Below, in pieces: positions 8,357 to 16,684 of a stretch of 64,000 nucleotides of DNA. Made by a program: the position numbers and the translations under genes. Under the pieces are notes generated by a model that saw only the letters and a program-made list of their open reading frames with translations, had not been told where the DNA came from and did not search any database. The stretch covers positions 124,001-188,000 of the forward strand of contig NZ_NPKR01000013.1 in the NCBI RefSeq assembly GCF_008329535.1, given 5' to 3'. Every line of letters begins with the position of its first letter. The first letter of the stretch is position 1. This stretch comes from Mycolicibacterium sp. P1-18. Its GTDB lineage: Bacteria; Actinomycetota; Actinomycetes; Mycobacteriales; Mycobacteriaceae.

Positions 8357-9613
8357 CTACGCGTCCCTGGCGAGCGCGGCCGACATGTGCCGGTGCCCGA
8401 TGACCTCGAAGCCGACGACGCTGATCAGCGGCGCCAGCGTGACGATCAGCAGGCACGCCGTCATGGGGACGCCGGCCGACGCCGCCACCACCGCGGCCGC
8501 CAGCGTGCCGATGGTCAGCACCAACAGCACCAGATGCAGCGCGTCCCACGCTCTGACCATGCGTAGGTAGAGCAGGTAGACCAGCCCGACGTAGACGCCG
8601 ACGGGAACGGCCACCGACAGCACCGTGCCCGTCGAGCCGAGGGTCGACTGCTCCTCCACGTAGTAGGCGGCGGTGTGCAGGCCGGCGCCGGTGGCCACGA
8701 TCGCCCCGAACACCGCGATGTGGAGATAGCCGAACCAGAAGGACCGTTCGCGGTGCCGGTGCAGCAGGTCCGCGGTGGGCACCGAGAAGTAGATCCACCA
8801 CATCCCGAACGTCAGCCCGGTGCCAGAGATGGCGAGGATGGCGGCATCCGGCGTCCACCCGTGTTCCCCGACGACGGCGGTCAACGAAGCGACGGTGCCG
8901 ACGACGCCCTCGCCGAGGGCGATGATGGCCAGCAGCCCGTACCGCTCCGCGATGTGGTGGGCGTGCCACGGCGTCCCACCTCGACGCGACTCGGCGAGCC
9001 ACGGGCCGATCATCTCCGCGCAGGCCAGCGCCACGAACACGACCAGCCCGAACGTGACCGACAGCGGCAGGAAGATCGACGCGATCCAGCCGACCTGGAC
9101 GATGGTGATCACCGTCGCGTACGTCAGGCTGGCGGACTTGCGGGCGGGATCCTGCCGGGCGGCCCGCAGCCACTGGGCCACCATCGCGACGCGCATCACG
9201 ACGTAGCCGGCGACGATCAGCTCGTTGTCGAGGTGGCCGCCGTGTTCGATGGAGGCGAAGAACGGCGGAATTCCGAGCGCCAGGATGAGCACGCCGACCA
9301 TCTGCACCATGGTCAGGAACCGGTACACGTAGTCGTCGGTGTCGTAGGCCGAGGCGAACCAGGTGAAGTTGATCCACGCCCAGCACGTGGCGAACGTCGC
9401 GAAGATGAATCCCGTGAAGCCCACGCCGGCGTGACCGGCGGCGAGCGCGTGCGAGAAGCCCGACGCCGCAACGCCGAACGCGATGACGAACGTCAGGTCG
9501 AACAGCAGCTCCAGTGGAGTGGCGACGCGATGGCGCTCGTGCGGGTCACGGCCGGCCATCGGTCGGACGCGATGGGCCCGCACTGCGGGGGTCGACGGCT
9601 CCGGCTCGTTCAT
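8357..9613 (-). CDS. Low temperature requirement protein A (LtrA) family membrane protein
   Basis: This 418-residue integral membrane protein has about ten to twelve hydrophobic segments and LtrA family hallmarks: ATPLELLFDLTFVIAFG near the N-terminus and HIAERYGLLAIIALGEGVVG in the middle. LtrA was named from Listeria cold-growth mutants; its biochemical role is unknown. The ATG at 9613 is chosen because AAGGAG lies eight bases upstream and the family motif starts about 30 residues later. The gene ends six bases from the convergent MFS gene. Confidence 0.9.
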   Translation of the reverse strand: MNEPEPSTPAVRAHRVRPMAGRDPHERHRVATPLELLFDLTFVIAFGVAASGFSHALAAGHAGVGFTGFIFATFATCWAWINFTWFASAYDTDDYVYRFLTMVQMVGVLILALGIPPFFASIEHGGHLDNELIVAGYVVMRVAMVAQWLRAARQDPARKSASLTYATVITIVQVGWIASIFLPLSVTFGLVVFVALACAEMIGPWLAESRRGGTPWHAHHIAERYGLLAIIALGEGVVGTVASLTAVVGEHGWTPDAAILAISGTGLTFGMWWIYFSVPTADLLHRHRERSFWFGYLHIAVFGAIVATGAGLHTAAYYVEEQSTLGSTGTVLSVAVPVGVYVGLVYLLYLRMVRAWDALHLVLLVLTIGTLAAAVVAASAGVPMTACLLIVTLAPLISVVGFEVIGHRHMSAALARDA

Positions 9614-9688
9614 CCGATGTGCTCCTTCCGACGGCGGTTGACCGTACCGAACCTCGGCGGGCGACGCCACGGGCACCGGCCGTCGGGC

Positions 9689-12535
9689 TCAGCGGAGCTC
9701 GGCCGGCTCCGGGGGTGGCGGAACGCGCATGGCGGCGCGCGACCGCACGACCGTCGGCCACCAGAACCACTTGCCCATGAGCGCGGCGATCGCCGGCGTC
9801 ATGAAGGTGCGCACGATCAGCGTGTCGAACAGCAGGCCCAGCGCGATGGTGGTGCCCACCTGGCCCATCACCACCAGATCGCTGAAGACGAACGTCGCCA
9901 TCGTCGCGGCGAACACGAGCCCGGCAGAGGTGACCACCGACCCGGTGCCGGCCATGGAGCGGATGATGCCGGTCTTCAACCCGCCGTGCAGTTCCTCCTT
10001 CATCCGGGAGACCAGCAGCAGGTTGTAGTCCGAGCCCACCGCGAGGAGCAGGATCACCGACATCGCCAGCACCATCCAGTGCAGTTCCAGGCCGAGGATG
10101 TGCTGCCACAGCAGCACCGACAGGCCGAACGACGCCCCGAGGGACAGCAGCACCGTGCCGACGATCACCGCCGCCGCGATCAACGCCCTGGTGATGATCA
10201 GCATGATGATGAAGATCAGGGTGACGGCGGAGATGCCGGCGATCAGCAGGTCGTAGAACGAGCCGTCGCGCATGTCCTTGTACGTCGCGGCGGTCCCGGC
10301 CAGGTAGATGGTCGAGCCCTCCAGCGGGGTGCCCTTGACGGCTTCCTTGGCGGCCTGCTTGATGGCGTCGATGTGCTGGATGCCCTCGACCGTCGCTGGG
10401 TCGCCCTCGTGGCTGACGATGAACCGGACCGCGTGCCCGTCGGGCGAGATGAAGTTCTTCATCCCGCGCTTGAAGTCCTTGTTGGAGAAGATCTCCGGCG
10501 GCAGGTAGAACGTGTCGTCGTTGCGGGCGGCGTCGAACGCGTCGCCCATCGCGGTGGCGTTCTCCGACATCGCGGACTGCTGGTCCTGGAAGCCCATCTG
10601 GACCTGGTAGGTGGTCAGCAGCATCTGCTTGACCGACCGGAGCTGCTCGAGCTGCGGTCGCAACGTGGCGGCCAGCTGGGGCGTCAGCGCCGCCAGTTTC
10701 TGGGTGTCGGTGACCAGGCCGCCGATCTGGTCGGTGAGCGAACTGGTGCCGTCGAGTGCGTCGAAGATGCCCCGCCCGGCCACGCACAACGGGATGTCGT
10801 AGCAGTGCGGCTCCCAGTACACGTATGCCTTGAGCGGCCGGAACATGTCCTGGAAGTTCTCGATGTTGTCGCGGAGCTCACCGACGGTCGCGGCGAGATC
10901 GGTGATCTTGGCGGCCATCTCGTTGATGTTGGCCGACAGCTCGTCCATCAGCGCCAACATGTGGGTCAGGGTGTCGATCATGGTCTGCATGTCGTTGGCC
11001 TGCTGCAGCATGTTGGCGAACGAATCCTGCTGGTACTTCTCGTTCAGCTTCGACGCGGTGCCCTGCATGCTGATCTGGAACGGGATGGTGCTGTGCTTGA
11101 TCGGCTTGCCGTCGGGGCGGGTGATCGTCTGCACCCGCGAGATGCCCGGCGTGTGGAAGATCGCCTTGGCGATCTTGTCGATCACCAGGAAGTCCGCCGA
11201 GGTGCGCAGGTCGTGGTCGCTCTTGATCATCAACAGCTCGGGGTTCATCCTGGCGGCGTTGAAGTGCTTGTCGGCGACCTGATACCCCACATTGGCGGGC
11301 ATGTCGGTGGGCAGGTACTTGCGGTCGTTGTAGCTGGCCCGGTAGCTCGGCAGGGCCAGCAGGCCGATCAGGGCGAGCGCGATCGTGGCGGCGAGGATGG
11401 GGCCGGGCCACCGCACGATCGCGGTGCCGAGGCGTCGCCAGCCGCGGGACCGGATCGCCCGCTTGGGTTCGAAGATGCTGCGGAACCGGCTGCCGATCGC
11501 GACCACCGCCGGCCCGAGGGTCAGCGCGGCGATCACGGCGACGACGGTGCCCACGGCACAGGGCACGCCGAGGGTCTGGAAGTACGGCAGCCGGGTGAAG
11601 CTGAGGCACAGCATGGCGCCCGCGATGGTGAGCCCGGATCCGAGCACGACGTGCGCGGTCCCCCGGAACATCGAGTAGTAGGACGCCTCCCGGTCCTCGC
11701 CCGCGCCCCGCGCCTCCTGATAGCGGCCGATGAGGAAGATCGCGTAGTCGGTGCCCGCGGCGATGACCATCAGGGTCAGCAGGCTCGTCGCGAAGGTGGA
11801 CAGCCCGATGATCTGGTAGTAACCCAGGACGGCGACGATGCCGCGGGCGGCGCCGAGTTCCATGAACACCATGAACAGCACCAGGAGCATGGTGACGAAC
11901 GAGCGGTAGACCAGCACCAGCATCAGCGCGATGACCACCAGCGTGATGATCGTGACGATGAGGATGCTGGTGTTGCCGGCCTCGGTTTGGTCCGAGACCA
12001 GTGGCGCGCCGCCGGTGACGTAGGTCTTCACCCCCGGCGGGGCCGGCGTGTCGGCGACGATCTTCTGCACCGACTTCACCGAGTCGTTGGCCAGCGTCTC
12101 GCCCATGTTGCCGTGCAGATACACCTGGACGTAGGCGGAGAGGCCGTCGTTGCTCTGGGCGCCCGAGGCGGTCAGCGGGTCGCCCCAGAAGTCCTGGATG
12201 TGCTCGACGTGGGCGGTGTCGGCCTCGAGCTTCTTGATCAGGCCGTCGTAGTAGCGGTGGGCGTCCGCACCGAGCGGCTTGTCGCCCTCGAGGATGATCA
12301 TGGCGTTGCTGTCGGAGCTGAACTCCTGGAACGTCGCGCCGATTTCCTCCATCGACATCATCGACGGCGCGTCCTTGGCGTTCATCGACACCGTGTGCGC
12401 CTCGCCGACGGTCTCCAGCGGCGGCACGACGACGTTCGACACCACGGTCAGGGCGAACCAGCCGAGGACGATGAACGGGGCGAACGCGCGGATGAAGTGG
12501 GCGATCTTCGAGCGTGCCGGGCCCGTCTCACTCAT
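9689..12535 (-). CDS. MmpL-family RND transporter
   Basis: This 948-residue protein is an MmpL lipid or siderophore exporter of the inner membrane. It has two halves, each with a large periplasmic domain after the first membrane helix and a five-helix bundle. The proton-relay region of the first bundle contains AAGTDYAIFLIGRY, that of the second VGSDYNLLLVSRMKEE. The first periplasmic part is like MmpL4/MmpL5, with a long helical hairpin region at about residues 490-700. No MmpS partner lies beside it in this window, although MmpL4/5 relatives normally have one. A strong promoter precedes it at 12625-12653, leaving a leader of roughly 85 bases. Confidence 0.95.
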   Translation of the reverse strand: MSETGPARSKIAHFIRAFAPFIVLGWFALTVVSNVVVPPLETVGEAHTVSMNAKDAPSMMSMEEIGATFQEFSSDSNAMIILEGDKPLGADAHRYYDGLIKKLEADTAHVEHIQDFWGDPLTASGAQSNDGLSAYVQVYLHGNMGETLANDSVKSVQKIVADTPAPPGVKTYVTGGAPLVSDQTEAGNTSILIVTIITLVVIALMLVLVYRSFVTMLLVLFMVFMELGAARGIVAVLGYYQIIGLSTFATSLLTLMVIAAGTDYAIFLIGRYQEARGAGEDREASYYSMFRGTAHVVLGSGLTIAGAMLCLSFTRLPYFQTLGVPCAVGTVVAVIAALTLGPAVVAIGSRFRSIFEPKRAIRSRGWRRLGTAIVRWPGPILAATIALALIGLLALPSYRASYNDRKYLPTDMPANVGYQVADKHFNAARMNPELLMIKSDHDLRTSADFLVIDKIAKAIFHTPGISRVQTITRPDGKPIKHSTIPFQISMQGTASKLNEKYQQDSFANMLQQANDMQTMIDTLTHMLALMDELSANINEMAAKITDLAATVGELRDNIENFQDMFRPLKAYVYWEPHCYDIPLCVAGRGIFDALDGTSSLTDQIGGLVTDTQKLAALTPQLAATLRPQLEQLRSVKQMLLTTYQVQMGFQDQQSAMSENATAMGDAFDAARNDDTFYLPPEIFSNKDFKRGMKNFISPDGHAVRFIVSHEGDPATVEGIQHIDAIKQAAKEAVKGTPLEGSTIYLAGTAATYKDMRDGSFYDLLIAGISAVTLIFIIMLIITRALIAAAVIVGTVLLSLGASFGLSVLLWQHILGLELHWMVLAMSVILLLAVGSDYNLLLVSRMKEELHGGLKTGIIRSMAGTGSVVTSAGLVFAATMATFVFSDLVVMGQVGTTIALGLLFDTLIVRTFMTPAIAALMGKWFWWPTVVRSRAAMRVPPPPEPAELR

Positions 12536-12624
12536 TCGAGGTCACCGGCCCCCCATGGATGTCGATTGCCCAGGCGTCATCGGCACGATTGACGCCACTC
12601 GCGAGCGGAACGCCGCGCTCAATA

Positions 12625-12653
12625 TATGTAGGCCGTCAAACTGTTCCTGTCAA
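12625..12653 (-). promoter_or_regulatory. SigA-type promoter of the mmpL gene
   Basis: On the minus strand TTGACA (12648-12653) is followed after exactly 17 bases by TACATA (12625-12630). This is the best -35/-10 pair I found in the window. The mmpL start lies 90 bases downstream. Confidence 0.7.
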
Positions 12654-12711
12654 TTTCAGGACGCGCGTGCGCAGAGACCTCTCGACGGGCCCGCGCGACG
12701 GTCGGCGGGCC

Positions 12712-12717
12712 TACCGT
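12712..12717 (+). promoter_or_regulatory. -10-like box TACCGT, leaderless start at 12725
   Basis: TACCGT ends seven bases before GTG 12725, which favours that codon over the GTG at 12716 that overlaps the box. Confidence 0.5.
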
Positions 12718-12724
12718 GGACGCC

Positions 12725-13147
12725 GTGAACGAACTCACCGACGACGTGATCGCATTCCTGTCCGAGGGCACCCGCACCGGGATGCTGGGGTACGTGGCGG
12801 CCGACGGCCGACCGCTGGTGGCACCGGTCTGGTTCGTGGTCGACGACGGGACCCTGGTGTTCAACACCGGCAAGGACACCGCCAAGGGGCGCGCGCTGCT
12901 ACGTGACCCCCGGGTGGTCGTCTGCGTCGACGATCCCCGTCCGCCGTACTCCTTCGTCCAGGTGCAGGGCGTCGCCGAGCTCAGCGAGGATCCCGAGGAG
13001 CTGGTCGCCGTCGCGTCCCGTGCCGGTGCCCGCTACATGGGCGCCGACCAGGCCGAGGAGTACGGCCGTCGCAACGGCGTTCCCGGCGAGTTGGTGGTGC
13101 GGGTCCGCCCGACCAAGGTGCTCAAGGCATTCGACCTCGCGGAGTGA
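12725..13147 (+). CDS. PPOX-class F420/FMN-dependent split-barrel oxidoreductase
   Basis: This small protein (140 residues) has the split beta-barrel flavin/deazaflavin-binding fold of the FDOR/PPOX family: RTGMLGYVAADGRPLVAPVWF, then FNTGKDTAKGRALLRDPRVVVCVDD with the phosphate-binding KG and R residues, and YSFVQVQGVAEL. Mycobacteria have dozens of these F420-dependent reductases. The GTG at 12725 (VNELTDDV) is preferred because TACCGT stands seven bases before it; GTG at 12716 would add three residues. The stop overlaps the start region of the next gene by four bases, so the two form an operon. The reaction and substrate are unknown. Confidence 0.88.
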   Translation: MNELTDDVIAFLSEGTRTGMLGYVAADGRPLVAPVWFVVDDGTLVFNTGKDTAKGRALLRDPRVVVCVDDPRPPYSFVQVQGVAELSEDPEELVAVASRAGARYMGADQAEEYGRRNGVPGELVVRVRPTKVLKAFDLAE

Positions 13148-13884
13148 CGGGGATGCACGAGACGCCGCGGCCCGCAGCCGTCGGCGTGGTCCTGGCCGCC
13201 GGGATGGGCACCCGCGTCGGCGCCGACGGCAACAAGGCCTATCTCCCCTTGGCCGGCCGCAGCATGGTGTCGTGGTCGGTGGAGGCGGTGGCCCGCGCCA
13301 CGACCGTCACCCGCACGATCCTGGTGTTCCGCCAGGGTGAACGCGCGCTCGCCGCCCGCACCCTGGCCGCGGAGGTGCCAGACCTCGACGTCGAACTCGT
13401 CGAGGGCGGCGACACCCGCCATGGGTCGGAGGAGAACGTGCTGCACCACCTGGCGGCCGACATCGACTCCGGTGCCGTCGACGTCGTCCTCGTGCACGAC
13501 GCCGCCCGCCCGCTGGCGACCCGGGCGATGATGGACACCGCGGTGACCACGGCGCGCGCCCGCGGCGGCGCCATTCCGGTGCTGCCCGCCGCCGACGTGG
13601 TGGCGGCCGACGTGGACGGCCGGCTCTCCCCGGCCGACGGCACGCTGGTCCGGGTGCAGACGCCGCAGGCGTTTCGCGCCCGGCCGCTGCTGGCTGCGTA
13701 CCTGGCCGCCGAGGGCGGCAGCTTCGAGGGCACCGACACCGCGTCGTGCGTGCAGAACTACACCGACGTCGACGTAGCCGTCTTCCCCGGCGCGTCGACC
13801 AATCTCAAGGTGACCTTCGCCCCCGACGTCCGGCTCGCCGAGCGGCTCCTGCGGGACCGGATCAGTCGGACCGGCACGCGATGA
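13144..13884 (+). CDS. IspD-type cytidylyltransferase
   Basis: This 246-residue protein is a nucleotidyltransferase of the IspD/TarI family. The CTP-binding loop is intact: VVLAAGMGTRVGADGNKAYLPLAG, with Arg and Lys in the usual places, followed by GGDTRHGSEENVL, LVHDAARPL and RVQTPQAF. IspD makes CDP-methylerythritol in the MEP isoprenoid pathway. In other mycobacteria the housekeeping ispD lies beside ispF, which is not here, so this copy may be a paralogue with another sugar- or polyol-phosphate substrate. It overlaps the previous gene by four bases and its 3' end overlaps the convergent IspD-like gene by 23 bases. ATG at 13153 is an alternative start. Confidence 0.85.
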   Translation: MTGMHETPRPAAVGVVLAAGMGTRVGADGNKAYLPLAGRSMVSWSVEAVARATTVTRTILVFRQGERALAARTLAAEVPDLDVELVEGGDTRHGSEENVLHHLAADIDSGAVDVVLVHDAARPLATRAMMDTAVTTARARGGAIPVLPAADVVAADVDGRLSPADGTLVRVQTPQAFRARPLLAAYLAAEGGSFEGTDTASCVQNYTDVDVAVFPGASTNLKVTFAPDVRLAERLLRDRISRTGTR

Positions 13885-14548
13885 CGGCCTCGAGCAGGTG
13901 CGCGTCGCGCGGCAATTCCGCCTGAACGGCACCGGGGTCGCCGTCGACCACGCCCACGTCGAGCCCCGCGCGCAGCGCCGCGTCGAACTCGTCGATGTCG
14001 TCGAGCCCCGTGACCGGAAGTTCGGAGACCAACTGCCACAGCGCCGCCGCGGTGAAGCCGCGCGGGTACTGCACCGTCCGCAGGGTGGTGCGGTCGACGG
14101 TGCTCAGCACCGAGCCCAGTTCGTCGACGGTCTTCACCGTGTCGGTCACCGCCAGCACGGGCACCACCACGTCGCCGCCGGACGCCAGGGCGGCGAGTAC
14201 GCCCGCGGCGACCGCGCCCGACGACAGTGGATACCGGTGGTCGCAGATCAGGACCGAGGCCGGCTGGTGCGGTGCGACGCCGAGGTGCTCGAGCCCGGTG
14301 CGGATCACCTGCCGGCGCGAGCCCGGACCCCGGGTGACGGCGACCGCCGTCGTCACTCCCGCGGCGCGTAGGCACTGCCGGACGGCGGCCGCCAGCGTGG
14401 GCGGTGTGACGACCACGACGTCGTCGGCCGCCAGCACGCCGAGCACCGACCGGACGACGCGCACCAACGGCGCCTGCCCCGCCACCGCCACCGTGGCGGC
14501 GTCGACGTCCTCGGGGCGGGTCAGCGGCACCACCGCGCACTGCTTCAT
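13862..14548 (-). CDS. IspD-like protein lacking the CTP-binding loop
   Basis: This 228-residue protein aligns with IspD over its length: ATVAVAGQAPLVRVVRSVLG, GPGSRRQVIRTGLEHL where IspD has the GG.R..SV motif, TDTVKTVDELGSVLSTVDR as in the TDT-K segment, and VQYPRGFTAAAL in place of QTPQ.F. The N-terminal AAGxGxRxG..K loop is replaced by VVPLTRPEDVDAA, and HDAARP reads CDHRYP. Residues needed for CTP and catalysis therefore appear lost. It could be a pseudo-enzyme or have changed substrate. The ATG at 14548 follows a TACTGT box by seven bases. It is convergent with the intact paralogue and overlaps it. Confidence 0.75.
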   Translation of the reverse strand: MKQCAVVPLTRPEDVDAATVAVAGQAPLVRVVRSVLGVLAADDVVVVTPPTLAAAVRQCLRAAGVTTAVAVTRGPGSRRQVIRTGLEHLGVAPHQPASVLICDHRYPLSSGAVAAGVLAALASGGDVVVPVLAVTDTVKTVDELGSVLSTVDRTTLRTVQYPRGFTAAALWQLVSELPVTGLDDIDEFDAALRAGLDVGVVDGDPGAVQAELPRDAHLLEAVIACRSD

Positions 14549-14555
14549 CGTCGAG

Positions 14556-14561
14556 ACAGTA
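14556..14561 (-). promoter_or_regulatory. -10-like box TACTGT, leaderless start at 14548
   Basis: On the minus strand TACTGT ends seven bases before the ATG at 14548. There is no Shine-Dalgarno sequence. Confidence 0.45.
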
Positions 14562-14568
14562 GCGACGA

Positions 14569-15570
14569 TCAGCGGTAGCGGCGCAAGTATGCGGCCCAGT
14601 CCCAGCCCGCGAGGAACTCCTCCGCCGCCCCGTAACCCTTGAGGTACTGAGCCTCCAGCTCGTTGTCGGTGATGTCGAAGTCGAGGAATCCGACGTCGGT
14701 CGAGTCCACGCGAATCGCGCGGGCGGCGACCCACGGCTGGTTCAGGTACGCCTGGTCGCGGCCGACAAGCATCGTCGTGATGACTTCTTCGAGGAGGTGC
14801 GGCGCGCCCAGTACGCGCAGCGCGGCCAGCGCCGGGATGGCCTGGTCGTTGCCGTCGGGCAGGTTCGGCAGCAGCGTGATGCCGAAGCTGGGCCACCGCG
14901 GGCGCTTCCCGTCCGTGCGGTCGAGCGAGTCGATCGGGAAGTTGGAAAGCAGGCCGCCGTCGACCAGCGTCGAGGTGAGACCCGAGGTGGCGGTCAGCTC
15001 CACCGCGCGGAAGAAGAACGGGATCGACATCGACGCCCGGACGGCGTCGGCGACCAGCTGCTCGTCGGGGTCCAGACCGTAGACCCTGCGGTAGTCCCAG
15101 GGCAGCCGCACCAGCTGCCCCGTGGTGACGTCGGCGACCGTGACCACCAGGCGGTAGCGCTGCTCCGGCGGCAGCGCGTCGTCGTCGACGGCCAGATCCC
15201 CGAAGGTCACCACGCCCAGGTCGGCGAGGTGGCTGCGGACCCATTCGTGGATGTAGTCGCCGCGATAGATCCCCGACCCGCGCAGCAGCGCCACCGACGG
15301 GCCCAGCAGCGGTACGCGTTCCACCGGGCCCGGGTCGAGGAACTTGCGGTAGTCGATCTGCAGCGCAAGCTCTTTGACCTGGGCACCCGTCATCGCGCCG
15401 GTGTGGGCCGCGGCCGCCACGACGGCGCCGACGATCGAACCCGCCGACGTGCCGGAGACGCGCTGCGGCTGATAGCCGGCGTCCAGCAGTCCGACGACGG
15501 CGCCCACCAGGCCGACGCCCTTGACCCCGCCCCCGGACAACACCAGGTCGGCACGCTTCTCCTCCGTCAT
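14569..15570 (-). CDS. Patatin-like phospholipase
   Basis: This 333-residue lipid acyl hydrolase has the full patatin signature: oxyanion loop LSGGGVKGVG near residue 13, nucleophile GTSAG near residue 40, and the Asp of the dyad in LVDGG near residue 215. No signal peptide is visible, so it probably acts in the cytoplasm or at the inner membrane face. The ATG at 15570 (MTEEKRADLVLSGGG) is chosen because TACCGT lies seven bases upstream and the catalytic loop starts soon after. Substrate specificity is unknown. Confidence 0.9.
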   Translation of the reverse strand: MTEEKRADLVLSGGGVKGVGLVGAVVGLLDAGYQPQRVSGTSAGSIVGAVVAAAAHTGAMTGAQVKELALQIDYRKFLDPGPVERVPLLGPSVALLRGSGIYRGDYIHEWVRSHLADLGVVTFGDLAVDDDALPPEQRYRLVVTVADVTTGQLVRLPWDYRRVYGLDPDEQLVADAVRASMSIPFFFRAVELTATSGLTSTLVDGGLLSNFPIDSLDRTDGKRPRWPSFGITLLPNLPDGNDQAIPALAALRVLGAPHLLEEVITTMLVGRDQAYLNQPWVAARAIRVDSTDVGFLDFDITDNELEAQYLKGYGAAEEFLAGWDWAAYLRRYR

Positions 15571-15577
15571 GGCGTCG

Positions 15578-15583
15578 ACGGTA
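15578..15583 (-). promoter_or_regulatory. -10-like box TACCGT, leaderless start at 15570
   Basis: On the minus strand TACCGT is separated from the ATG at 15570 by seven bases, which supports this start over an ATG ten codons upstream. Confidence 0.45.
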
Positions 15584-15604
15584 CGGGTAGCGCCCGACAC
15601 CCGG

Positions 15605-16684
15605 CTACAGCCGGAAGCGCCCGGCGAATCCGCGCAGCGGCAGGTCGGCGCTGGTGAGCAGTCCCGGCGGCGCGGCGACGACCGACGCGATCGCGTTGAG
15701 CGCGGGCATCCCCGTCACGGTCATGCCGATCGAGGCGAAGCTGTCGGGGTGGGACAGGTCGACCCCGGGCTTCGGGAAGATCATGTGCTTGTTGTAGATG
15801 CAGGGATCGCCCTTGATCTGAGTGATGTAGCAGCCCTTGATGTCCCAGCTGGGATCGGTGTGTGGCGTCATCTGCCACTCGAGGTGGGTCTCCACCCTGG
15901 GCACGCCGTCGACCATGCCCTGGTACTTGATGAAGCTGCCCCCGACGGAGCCCTTCGGCAGGGTGTACCAGCCCAGGTCGACGTCCTTGGTGCAGGCGCC
16001 CAATTCGTAGTCGAACCTGACCTCGTCGAGTTCCAGGCCGAAGCAGTCGGCCATCATCAGCACGCTGTCGGCGAAGACCCGGGTGTACTTCTCCAACCGC
16101 GACGGAATCGACGGGTCGTCGACGGGCAGGCCGTACCCCACCTCGATCCAGGTGTCCTTGGAGTGGTGGCACGACACGTCCACCGATTCGAGCGTGGTGA
16201 CGTTCTCGATGTCGGCGACGTCGGCCGAACAGGCAACGCCCAGAATCTGATTCACGCCGGGATTCATGCCGGTGCCGTAGAACGTGCTGCCGCCCCGCTG
16301 GCACGCCTCGGCCAGGACCTCACTGACCGGCCTGCCCGACCGGTGGGGATGGTTCTTGTCGCGGTGCCAGCCGGTGATCCAGTCGGCGGTGGTGACGACG
16401 TCGATGCCGGCTTCGAGGACGTCGACGTAGAGATCCTCGTCGGGGAACACCCCGTGGAAGGTCAGCACGTCGGGCTTGGCGGCGATGATCTCCTCGACGC
16501 TGCCGGTGGCGGTCACGCCGACGGGGCCGATGCCGACCAGCTCGCCGACGTCGCGTCCGATCTTGTCGGGCGAATAACAGTGCACGCCAACCAGTTTCAG
16601 GTCCGTCCGAGCCTGAATGCGCGTGATCATCTCGCTGCCGACATTGCCGGTGGCCACCTGGAAGACGGTGATGGGAGTGGTCAT
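15605..16684 (-). CDS. DapB-like NAD(P)-binding oxidoreductase
   Basis: This 359-residue protein has an N-terminal Rossmann domain (ITVFQVATGNVGSEMITRIQ, residues 4-23) and a dihydrodipicolinate-reductase-like catalytic domain (GTGMNPGVNQILGVA, DTWIEVGYGLP). It belongs to the 2,4-diaminopentanoate dehydrogenase/DapB-like group common in actinobacterial catabolic clusters. The ATG at 16684 overlaps the stop of the upstream Rieske frame (ATGA), so the two genes were built as a translationally coupled pair. The natural substrate is unknown. Because the upstream frame stops 176 bases earlier at a TAG, coupling may be impaired. Confidence 0.85.
   Translation of the reverse strand: MTTPITVFQVATGNVGSEMITRIQARTDLKLVGVHCYSPDKIGRDVGELVGIGPVGVTATGSVEEIIAAKPDVLTFHGVFPDEDLYVDVLEAGIDVVTTADWITGWHRDKNHPHRSGRPVSEVLAEACQRGGSTFYGTGMNPGVNQILGVACSADVADIENVTTLESVDVSCHHSKDTWIEVGYGLPVDDPSIPSRLEKYTRVFADSVLMMADCFGLELDEVRFDYELGACTKDVDLGWYTLPKGSVGGSFIKYQGMVDGVPRVETHLEWQMTPHTDPSWDIKGCYITQIKGDPCIYNKHMIFPKPGVDLSHPDSFASIGMTVTGMPALNAIASVVAAPPGLLTSADLPLRGFAGRFRL

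Noticed and set aside
8675..12592. A 1305-codon open frame on the plus strand
   Set aside because: It is antisense to the LtrA-family and MmpL genes, its composition is Arg/His/Gly-rich, and it has no domain; it follows from GC-rich codon use on the other strand.
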